Below are positions 1-7,241 of a stretch of DNA of 64,000 bases, piece by piece (the first letter of the stretch is position 1; each line of letters starts with the position of its first letter). Under the pieces are notes generated by a model. It saw only the letters and a list, made by a program, of their open reading frames with translations, did not search any database and was not told where the DNA came from. This stretch comes from GCA-2737725 sp965229355. GTDB taxonomy: Bacteria; Pseudomonadota; Alphaproteobacteria; Rhodospirillales; Rhodospirillaceae. The translations under genes and the position numbers were made by a program. The stretch lies in assembly GCA_965229355.1 (NCBI GenBank), contig OZ245869.1, positions 1,674,001-1,738,000 of the forward strand, written 5' to 3'.

Positions 1-2
1 AA

Positions 3-473
3 AGCCTGCGTGATGCTGTGGACATCACATTGCTTGGCAAAGCTCCTATTCGACTGCTCGCAGTACACTTGAAGGCGTCATGCCCTTCGCAAGACCTAAG
101 TGGTGAACGCGATGCTTGCCAAACTTTACTGAAGCAACAGCCAATTCTCGAAGAGAAATGGATCGAAGAACGCTATCGAGAGAACCAACGCTTCATCGTC
201 TTAGGCGACTTCAATCGTCAGCTTTTGAGAGAGAAAGATGAATTCTGGTCTCTCACGAATGACGGTGAGCCTGCAGGTCTGAAGCTCGCTGCATTGTCCG
301 GCACAAACGAACCAATTTGCGACAAGAAGTACCCGAGACGGATTGACCACATCGTTGTCGATGGTGAGGCGCAAAAGCTGTTTGAATCGGACAGTTTCCA
401 AGTGCTTACTTATTCGGGTGATAAGCGGCCTTCCGACCACTGCCCTATCGCCGCAACCTTTCAGCTGCCATGA
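3..473 (+). CDS. Endonuclease/exonuclease/phosphatase-family protein, C-terminal part (cut by window edge)
   Basis: The reading frame is open to the left edge, so the gene starts outside the window; the GTG at 18 is probably internal. The visible 157 codons hold the second half of an endonuclease/exonuclease/phosphatase (EEP) fold: an HLK strand near the start, the GDFN motif whose Asp and Asn bind metal and phosphate, an IDHIV segment, and a C-terminal SDHCPI motif with the catalytic Asp-His. The family hydrolyses phosphodiester or phosphomonoester bonds in DNA, RNA or small phosphates, and the substrate cannot be read from this fragment. It overlaps the next small gene by four bases (ATGA), so the two are probably translated together. 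Family assignment is firm; the role is not. Confidence 0.8.
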   Translation, partial: SLRDAVDITLLGKAPIRLLAVHLKASCPSQDLSGERDACQTLLKQQPILEEKWIEERYRENQRFIVLGDFNRQLLREKDEFWSLTNDGEPAGLKLAALSGTNEPICDKKYPRRIDHIVVDGEAQKLFESDSFQVLTYSGDKRPSDHCPIAATFQLP

Positions 474-670
474 TTCCATCTGAACTCGACATCTGGCGCG
501 CGGCCAACACGGTCATACAGAAAGAAGGCGTTGCGGCATGGCTATATGCGGCAACGAAGAGCAGAGAGTTTCAAGTCGCCAGTGACTACGAAGCCGCCGC
601 CCTCTGGAGACGCATCGCTGAAGCGATTGCAAAGTTGGAAGATGTGGACGTGAAAGGCCCAACGAACTAG
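470..670 (+). CDS. Small DUF6961-like protein
   Basis: A 66-residue protein whose ATG overlaps the stop of the EEP-family gene by four bases. The helical pattern, with an N-terminal ELDIWRAAN segment and a C-terminal ALWRRIAEAIAKLE segment, resembles DUF6961, a family of very short alphaproteobacterial proteins of unknown function. No catalytic residues, signal peptide or membrane segment are visible. The overlap with the nuclease-like gene suggests co-translation, but that does not identify a function. The DUF assignment is from memory of the pattern. Confidence 0.6.
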   Translation: MIPSELDIWRAANTVIQKEGVAAWLYAATKSREFQVASDYEAAALWRRIAEAIAKLEDVDVKGPTN

Positions 671-802
671 AGGGCCTGAAGTATGTGCTGTCGGTTCTTA
701 AATAAGCTCAATAATTTTTGAGCAGCGCAAACAATCTGGGAAAATTCAAACCACCTTCTTACTGGGCGAAACATCTCGCCTGACAAGTGAAGGTGGATTT
801 TG

Positions 803-2737
803 ATGACTGACAAAAAGTCGGTAGCAACTCAAGCTGGCCAAGCTGCTGAACGAGAATGGAGCAAATTGGGACGCGGCAATAAGCGCCCGATCACAAAGTA
901 TCCTGAAGCGCAGTTCGAGGTAACGACTGATCCCACGGATTTCGCAGCAGCTTTAGACATGCACATGCAGCGGCATGAGGACAGCTGTAAGCACCTCGCC
1001 CGTGCTATCGGAAAAAAGGGTTCGAGAATTAATGCCAAGACCCTTTGGTTCTGGCGACAAGGTAGGAAGGAGCCGAATAATACCAAGAGTTTTGAAATGC
1101 TGGCGCGTATTGAGGAGCGTTATCGGTTAGATATCGGATACTTCAGTGCAAAGCTGAGTACTAACAAACATAGCGCCCATGGACTAAAGCTTGCAGGATA
1201 TGCTCCTGCAACGCGGCGGCGTATCCGCTGGCATCTGCCTGATGATTTCGACCGCCGCTCTAAAACGGAGCAGGGCGAGATTCTCCAGTGGGTCAAATCA
1301 AACATTCTGGCAACTACTGAATACCGCAGGTACCACGCGTCCACCACGAAACAGCGTTTCGGGTTGAGCTTTGAAACACCTCGCAATTCAAATGAAGGAA
1401 GCGGGGAGAAACGAGCCTCGCTTACGGCTCCCGAGCATCTCCGTCGTGAGATGGAAGACCTCCTAAGCTTCAAGACGTCAACTCTTACGGCGCTCGGCTT
1501 TAAGCGTAACGGCGTATGGAATTCTGAAACCGCCAATCAGAAGGTTGAGCACTTTGGGCTTTTGTTCGGAGCCTTGTCGGCCAAGCCGGACAGCAACGTA
1601 AAGGGGTTTGGCGTGCCGGCAGAGGCTCTGACATTTGCGATGCTGGTCTTTCCGGGCGTTTGGGACTGGTATTTGCAGTGGCGCGAGCAAAAGCGAGGCT
1701 TCTACACTCGTTGGGAAGTCGACATGCTTTCAGTGATTCAGGGGTTTACGCGCCCTGAAACAGGCTGGATGTGGCAGACGCCATCGCTTGCTGAAAAACT
1801 GAAGCCTGTAAGCGGCCTAGTCACCGAAGCCGATATCACTGAAGCGCTCACTTCGTGGCGGGGGTTGTGCGAGCGCATGCAAGCTCATGCCGCACACCGA
1901 CAAAAGGAAATTGAGCGCGTAACACGCGTACATCGCGATCCCTTTGAACCAATCCTGGTTATTCTCCAGGCCGAAAGCCCACTCAACGAGTATCGTAAAA
2001 TTACTGAGGAAATTTTGCGTCGAATGCCTAATCCACGGCGCTTCCCACTTGCGGCCGCAGAGACGCTTAGAAGCTGTTTGATGCTTCGCTTCGGGTTGCA
2101 CTCTGGCTTACGGCAGAAAAACCTCAGGCAGCTGCTCTTTAAGCGTCGCGATCAAACACCAAGTACTGAGCGCATGCTTGAAGATGCCAAACGGGGAGAA
2201 CTGCGTTGGAATAGCCGGAACAGCTCATGGGAAATCTTCATTCCTGCGAACGCTTTCAAGAACTCGGAATCATCATACTTCTCAGCGAACCCGTTCCGTC
2301 TGGATCTCCCAAACGTCGGCGATCTATACGTCATGATCGAACAATACATTAACGTTCAGCGGGCAAAGCTTCTTAAAGGAGCAGCCTGTGAAACGTTCTT
2401 CGTGAAAACAATGACTGCCCGTAGCCGCTCTGCTGAATATTGTCAGACGGCTTTTTACGATGCCTGGCGTTACGCGATTGAGCGGTATGGCATCTATAAT
2501 CCTTACACGTGTAGGGGTGCGATCGACGGTTTGCTGCCCCATGGTCCTCACAACGTTCGCGATGTGTTGGCCACTCATGTTCTGAAAAAGACGGGCTCAT
2601 ACGAGCAGGCCAGTTACGCAATCCAGGACACACCTGAAATGGTCAAAAGCCATTACGGGAGGTTCCTGCCGCAAGACAAAGCAGCACTTGCTGCCAAGGT
2701 GCTCAACGCAGCTTGGAATGATGCAGCGGCCGAATAA
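803..2737 (+). CDS. Large tyrosine recombinase / phage-integrase-family protein
   Basis: A 644-residue protein. I start it at ATG 803 rather than TTG 800 because AAGGTGG lies seven bases upstream of the ATG. The C-terminal third has the tyrosine recombinase catalytic set: Arg437 in a SGLRQKNLRQ segment, His583-x-x-Arg586 in HNVRD, His592, and the nucleophile Tyr618 in KSHYGRF. These proteins cut and rejoin DNA through a 3'-phosphotyrosyl link. The first 400 residues are much longer than the arm-binding and core-binding region of a standard phage integrase and have no recognised domain; residues 60-110 could hold a DNA-binding helical segment. It is a single gene, with its own terminator and a nested inverted repeat just downstream that could be its target. 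It may mobilise the left part of the island or act as a resident site-specific recombinase. Confidence 0.8.
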   Translation: MTDKKSVATQAGQAAEREWSKLGRGNKRPITKYPEAQFEVTTDPTDFAAALDMHMQRHEDSCKHLARAIGKKGSRINAKTLWFWRQGRKEPNNTKSFEMLARIEERYRLDIGYFSAKLSTNKHSAHGLKLAGYAPATRRRIRWHLPDDFDRRSKTEQGEILQWVKSNILATTEYRRYHASTTKQRFGLSFETPRNSNEGSGEKRASLTAPEHLRREMEDLLSFKTSTLTALGFKRNGVWNSETANQKVEHFGLLFGALSAKPDSNVKGFGVPAEALTFAMLVFPGVWDWYLQWREQKRGFYTRWEVDMLSVIQGFTRPETGWMWQTPSLAEKLKPVSGLVTEADITEALTSWRGLCERMQAHAAHRQKEIERVTRVHRDPFEPILVILQAESPLNEYRKITEEILRRMPNPRRFPLAAAETLRSCLMLRFGLHSGLRQKNLRQLLFKRRDQTPSTERMLEDAKRGELRWNSRNSSWEIFIPANAFKNSESSYFSANPFRLDLPNVGDLYVMIEQYINVQRAKLLKGAACETFFVKTMTARSRSAEYCQTAFYDAWRYAIERYGIYNPYTCRGAIDGLLPHGPHNVRDVLATHVLKKTGSYEQASYAIQDTPEMVKSHYGRFLPQDKAALAAKVLNAAWNDAAAE

Positions 2738-2790
2738 CCCGCAGTGTCAGATTAAGGCGTAGAATCGGGCTATCTATATGATTTCATTGA

Positions 2791-2839
2791 AATTACCCTC
2801 CGAGAGGCCATTTTCGGGCTCTCGGAGGGTAATTCTTTT
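2791..2839 (+). terminator. Rho-independent terminator after the recombinase gene
   Basis: A perfect 16-base inverted repeat (arms 2791-2806 and 2819-2834) with a 12-base loop, followed by CTTTTT. It begins 54 bases after the recombinase stop codon. The stem is unusually long and perfect. The A/T-rich ends of the arms could also allow termination from the other strand. Confidence 0.9.
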
Positions 2840-2980
2840 TAAATCAGACACTTAGCCAACCGAACGCCCCAGCCCAGGCTGTTACCCAATTCGAACAGGT
2901 TCCAAATGAAGGACTGAGCGGTCACGTGTTACGCAACACGACTCAAAATACCCTTCAAGGACGTGCCGCGATCCTACTCA

Positions 2981-3045
2981 CCTATAAGGTAACGATATCG
3001 TGCCCTTATAGGTGCTTAAGCTCCATAAGGGCACGATATCGTTAC
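2981..3045. repeat. Nested perfect inverted repeats, possible recombinase site
   Basis: Two overlapping perfect palindromic arrangements. The outer one has 21-base arms at 2989-3009 and 3025-3045 with a 15-base spacer. The inner one has 9-base arms CCTATAAGG (2981-2989) and CCTTATAGG (3004-3012). The left arm of one includes the right arm of the other, so the DNA could form alternative hairpins. There is no T-run, so it is not a standard terminator. It lies about 240 bases downstream of the tyrosine recombinase, so a recombination or attachment site is a reasonable guess, unproven. Confidence 0.75.
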
Positions 3046-3317
3046 GCTGCTTATTCAATGCTCGTGGTCGTCTTCACTGGGTTCGCAATTGTGTAGAACG
3101 CGATCAGCGGGTGGCTCAGAACCGACACGCAAATTCTCAAGACTTGTGGCGAGTGTTGAGCAAGATCTGAAATTTCATGATCAGTGTGAAGCTGTGCGCC
3201 ACCTTGGTCGCGAGGATGGGATGACACTTTTTGCGGCCGGAGATGCATACCGTCATGCTCAATGAGCTTTATCCAAACTCACCGCGCACTCCGAGACGCC
3301 CATCACTAGCTTGAGGT

Positions 3318-3998
3318 TCAAGCGGCGGCTAAGTGAAGCGCCGCGTCAGAAACGGGCTTAACGGCCCCAATGTTAAAATCCATTCTCCATGGCTCATGTT
3401 GGCTTGCTGCGAAGACGTCAGTTCCATTTTCAACGGCTGTCGCTTTGCGGATGAATGCCGAATGCTTGCGTCCATAAACGCCCAGCGGATTAGCAAGGCA
3501 CCGCCTCAAATCGGCTGGTGCGAATTCGTCAATGAAACAATCGCGAACGTATAAGCCTTCGTAACAGCCATACGACAAATTTGCGTGAAAGTTTTCCCAT
3601 TCATTCGCATTCTTCAGACCGGTTAGCTTGACAGAATTTTGAACCAGCCATTCCGCATACTTATGCACGTTCGGCAGCTTTACCGTTTGATTGAAAATTG
3701 GAGCATCTATGCTGGTAACTATGGTGAAGGAATGGCCTGGTGCTGGCGACAATGCTTTTCTCATGTGTTGGCGCCAATCTTCAAACACCGCAGCCACACA
3801 GGAAAGCCCTGTTCTATTAATCAGGTTCTCATAGGGAGCGTCCATTTCACCGGGGTATCCAGTTCCAAAATGTAAGAAGTTAGGGGCTACAGTGATGTAC
3901 TTCACTCCTTGGCGCTTGAGCGCGCTCAAGACCACGTCGCTTGCCGGAGGTTTGACGGAGGTAAATTGGAATTGGAAGTCTTTGTAGTTAACGCTCAT
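3318..3998 (-). CDS. Unrecognised 226-residue protein
   Basis: I place the start at ATG 3998 (MSVNYKDFQF) because AAAGG lies eight bases upstream. The open frame continues to 4151, but its first 51 residues are low-quality sequence. The protein is globular, with no signal peptide or membrane segment, and has several Cys and His residues around 120-150 (YGCYEGLYVRDC). I do not recognise a family. It stands alone on the minus strand between the recombinase and an unrelated plus-strand gene, inside the accessory region. Being a real gene is likely; any function would be a guess. Confidence 0.6.
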   Translation of the reverse strand: MSVNYKDFQFQFTSVKPPASDVVLSALKRQGVKYITVAPNFLHFGTGYPGEMDAPYENLINRTGLSCVAAVFEDWRQHMRKALSPAPGHSFTIVTSIDAPIFNQTVKLPNVHKYAEWLVQNSVKLTGLKNANEWENFHANLSYGCYEGLYVRDCFIDEFAPADLRRCLANPLGVYGRKHSAFIRKATAVENGTDVFAASQHEPWRMDFNIGAVKPVSDAALHLAAA

Positions 3999-4577
3999 GA
4001 CTTTGCCTTTACAGATGTTCTGAAGCCCGCAACATCGACTGTGAGTTTGCGGGGTCATAAGAGATATATGGGTGCGTTCTGATTTGTTGGCCCACTCCCG
4101 GATATGCTGACAAAGCGTTTCGGCGGCCGAATGGGGCAGTGGGAGACACAAAATTCCGAATCCGGATCATTTCGAACAAAAGCTATAGGTTGGATCGAGA
4201 TACGGAACGAACACCAGCTAAAAAGCCCAATAAAATAGGCGAAAGCCAATACCGCGACATGCCCTAGCTGAAAGCTCTTCTAACCCTCTAAGCCTCGCGT
4301 TTGGGCAGCGGCAGTCGATTTTTTTACTGCATTGCAGCGTGAAGTTGATCTAAAGGGTATTAAAACAAGCAAGATTGGATTTATGTAGCGCTAATAATAC
4401 CGGCGGTGCGGCGAGAAAAAGTCAGTAAAAAATGTCTGCTGATTGCGCTGTAAGCGAACTGACTAGAATTACTAGCGTCAAGTCGCGCGGCATAAGTCGA
4501 GAAAAGTAAGACAGGCAACCGTAAGCGCGGATCGTGCCTGAAAATTAAAAGTCTGTTTGATTGGGGGGATAACGAGT
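3999..4577. other. Intergenic stretch, no gene seen
   Basis: About 580 bases between two divergent unknown genes. A minus-strand extension to 4151 and a 64-codon minus-strand frame (4055-4249) are open, but neither resembles a protein. The half near 4330-4560 is A/T-rich and must hold the promoter of the gene at 4578; no clear -35/-10 pair was picked out. Confidence 0.5.
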
Positions 4578-5465
4578 ATGGAACGAGACGAGGTCCTGAT
4601 TAGGCTCATAGATCATTCTGAGAAAGTGACTGACGAATTCGCAGGACATTTAGAGGTCGAAACGGACGAGACCGGCGTTATCAAGTGGATAAATATAAGC
4701 AACACAGATGATGATCTTGCGCCTTACTTTGAGCGACATGCCAGCTATCCAGCAATTCCAGGCACCGCACGGTTTGAAGCAGATAATTTTGGGGCAGCAG
4801 ATTATGGCATGCCGAGTGATTTCGAGTGGAGCGACCACAACCGCCACATTGCAAAAAGCCGACTGACTAAAAGACAAAGAACGGCTCGGAAAAGCAACGA
4901 GGCAGATTACCAATACCTTCACAGGGGAGCTCATCGGCTTTTGGAAAGAGTGCTGCGGGGTGAACCTGTGCTAATCGGGCATAAGGATGTCGAGCAACAC
5001 CTAAACTTCTTTCGGCGAGGCGACGACGAATTCAAGAGCGATGCATTGTCAAAGTTGGAACACGCTAGGCGCGGACCACCACATCAACGTAGCCGTGCGA
5101 CAGCTCCAAATATCCGCAAATTTGTGCGCGTTCGGATGAAGCCGATTAAAGAAAGTAAAAGTCGACCGCTGCTGGTCTGCAACATTCCACTCGATGCAAG
5201 TGGGTATCCTGCGCGCCTAGGACGAATATATGGCGACGCAATATTTCCAGGCGACAACTCAGAGTTCCCACTCTCAATACTTGAAGATGGGTCAGTGGCG
5301 TTACATACGCCATCACACCGCCATCGTCTGCACAGAACCAATCTATTTGGCCGCACAATTACACCTGGTACCCAAGTCGCATTTTGGGAGCCCCGTCTTC
5401 GTCAGCATGCCGCGTATGTTATTGCCAACGTAGAAGCCCTATTTGAGGGTGGGAAGTCTATCTAA
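4578..5465 (+). CDS. Unrecognised 295-residue basic protein in the defence region
   Basis: The open frame begins at TTG 4557; I prefer ATG 4578 (MERDEVLIRL), although no strong Shine-Dalgarno is visible. The N-terminal 75 residues are acidic and strand-rich (HLEVETDETGVIKWINIS). Residues 100-190 are very basic and helical with many Arg, His and Lys (KRQRTARK, HARRGPPHQRSR). The C-terminal third is again strand-rich, with an HRHRLHRTNLFG segment. The basic centre could bind nucleic acid, but no known domain is recognised. It is 267 bases upstream of the PLD-like pair on the same strand and could be transcribed with it. Confidence 0.6.
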   Translation: MERDEVLIRLIDHSEKVTDEFAGHLEVETDETGVIKWINISNTDDDLAPYFERHASYPAIPGTARFEADNFGAADYGMPSDFEWSDHNRHIAKSRLTKRQRTARKSNEADYQYLHRGAHRLLERVLRGEPVLIGHKDVEQHLNFFRRGDDEFKSDALSKLEHARRGPPHQRSRATAPNIRKFVRVRMKPIKESKSRPLLVCNIPLDASGYPARLGRIYGDAIFPGDNSEFPLSILEDGSVALHTPSHRHRLHRTNLFGRTITPGTQVAFWEPRLRQHAAYVIANVEALFEGGKSI

Positions 5466-5732
5466 GCAACGAATGACCGCGCCGTACGGGCACGAAAAAA
5501 GCTTGGGAGGAAGCAAAGGTTAGTAGCTCTGACACGTTTATTTACCGACATTATTAGCGGCAGCCCCGACTTCCAAATTTGTACACAGCGAAATCTCGTA
5601 TCAATATTTTTTACTACTTGCTCCGTCTCAGATGGCGTTGAGGCATGGACATCCCGCTGCAACGAAGTGGGGACCGGAAGAAGGGGCGAGTAATAAAGGT
5701 CGATCTGACTCAAAGATGAGGGAGAAGTTCAG

Positions 5733-7241
5733 TTGACTATTACTTGGGGTGACGATCTCTTGGATACGACCCAAGGATTGGATATTTTAGGCGTACGCGG
5801 AATCGATCAAACTGTTGAGCTCGGCTTGGTCAATGGTATTACTACCATCTCACAGCGAGCTCGTTATTTTTCGATTCTGCCATGGGCGCTCGGTGAGTAC
5901 CTTACTGAACACGCCTCGGTCGGGTTTGACTGGCACCATCTTACGGCTTATTTGCGTCGGGTTGAGTTTTTGACTCTAGCAGCGACCCGCTTGGATAGTG
6001 AGCTCAACGGAGCTGATGCAAGTGGGGCCTTGGGCACAAATTTACATCAAGCTCGCTTAACTGCGCTGAGTGCCGGCGACTTTGTTTCATTTCCAGAAGA
6101 TTCGGGCGGCGCTATGCTTGGTACGTATTTCGCACCATGCCGCACGATTGGTCTGCTACTCGATGGTGATGGAGAAATCCCGTATCGTTTGAGCTCGCGA
6201 GGGAAAGACGTTTGGCAGTGCCGAACGCGGCGCCTTCAGTTGTCGCCTGCATTAATTACTGCCTTGGCTGGCGATTATATCTCAAGGCCTCAGGTGGAGG
6301 CGGCAATACCGGAATTCTCTCTTGGCTCTCTCAGTCGCTCAATTGAGGAAGCAAATCTGCTCTACACCGCATTTGTACAGCCATGGGATCCAGGGACAGA
6401 GCTTGAGCGGCGCCGCGTCAGCAAAGCGTATGAGGCATTCGCCAACACTATTGCATGGGCAAAAGGAATGCTCGCTGCAGAACCTGACACGGCATCGGCG
6501 CTTATAGTTCGCAACTTTAATAATTGCACACAACTGACGGAGGAAAACCAAGTCGCGTTCAGTTGGGCAGAATATGAATATCGACGCCGCTGTCATTTCG
6601 CTTTGGAACTAATGCTTGCAGCAGTCACGAACGCGCTTACTGAAGCTAATGAAGCTACGATACAGCAAATCGTCGCGGGTTGGTTCAGTGCGCCGATATC
6701 TGATTATCTGACGACCGTCTGGCCAAAGATTGACGGCGCGGCAACGTTAAGCGCAGCAGAGGCTATAGCGTCGATCCCAGCGAGCCTTTTTAAAGATAAG
6801 CCCGTCCCAATCAATGATTTGCGCCACTTCTTATCGGCAGAGAAAGCGTTTGCCGCGATAGCGATCCTTGCAGCTACAGCTGGTCAAACGCGAACGACTA
6901 GACAGCGCGGCTATTTCGATCAACAACTAACATCACCCGGAGAGCAAGCAATAGTTGTTATTGAAAGCGTAGGGAGCGCATCCTTTTTTAAGCTCGTGCA
7001 GGATATAGCTGAGCTTGCCGTCCTTTCCCATTTGCAGACTACTTTGCGGAAAATGGGTGGTGGACAGAAGTGCTCATTGCGGTTTTTCCCAGATGGCAGG
7101 CTGCTTCGATCGACGGGTGTCGGAATGATGCCCGGTTACAGTAACGATCGTCTTACGAATGTTCTGCGTATCCTCACGGATGTCGGCAAGCTCAAGCGCA
7201 CTAGTGGAAAATTTGCTCCTGCTGGTGAGGGAGCGATATGA
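5733..7241 (+). CDS. Unrecognised 502-residue protein, first gene of a coupled pair with a PLD-like protein
   Basis: Start TTG 5733, with GGAG eight to nine bases upstream. The protein is long, soluble-looking and mostly helical. Near the N-terminus it has GLDILGVRGIDQTVELGLVNGITTISQRARYF written in two parts: a GLDILGVRGID stretch and an ISQRARYFSILPWALGEY stretch, which look conserved rather than random. The C-terminus has an Arg-rich QTRTTRQRGYFD segment and ends with a winged-helix-like stretch (RLLRSTGVGMMPG). No catalytic motif is recognised. Its stop overlaps the ATG of the PLD-like gene (ATGA at 7238-7241), so the two proteins are made together and probably act together. Its place beside Zorya and restriction genes suggests defence, by inference only. 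Confidence 0.75.
   Translation: MTITWGDDLLDTTQGLDILGVRGIDQTVELGLVNGITTISQRARYFSILPWALGEYLTEHASVGFDWHHLTAYLRRVEFLTLAATRLDSELNGADASGALGTNLHQARLTALSAGDFVSFPEDSGGAMLGTYFAPCRTIGLLLDGDGEIPYRLSSRGKDVWQCRTRRLQLSPALITALAGDYISRPQVEAAIPEFSLGSLSRSIEEANLLYTAFVQPWDPGTELERRRVSKAYEAFANTIAWAKGMLAAEPDTASALIVRNFNNCTQLTEENQVAFSWAEYEYRRRCHFALELMLAAVTNALTEANEATIQQIVAGWFSAPISDYLTTVWPKIDGAATLSAAEAIASIPASLFKDKPVPINDLRHFLSAEKAFAAIAILAATAGQTRTTRQRGYFDQQLTSPGEQAIVVIESVGSASFFKLVQDIAELAVLSHLQTTLRKMGGGQKCSLRFFPDGRLLRSTGVGMMPGYSNDRLTNVLRILTDVGKLKRTSGKFAPAGEGAI

Larger units (their letters stand above)
2738..3317. other. Intergenic stretch downstream of recombinase
   Basis: 580 bases without a supportable gene. They hold the terminator at 2791-2839 and the nested inverted repeat at 2981-3045, listed separately. 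From about 3050 to 3270 short open stretches exist on both strands, but none has a convincing start, ribosome site or recognisable protein. It may be decayed coding sequence. Confidence 0.6.

Noticed and set aside
2981..3045. Nested inverted repeat as a simple terminator
   Set aside because: There is no T-run on either side, and a strong terminator already lies upstream.
5462..5713. 83-codon minus-strand frame in the gap before the PLD-like pair
   Set aside because: No ribosome site and no protein-like pattern; it would sit over the promoter of the pair.
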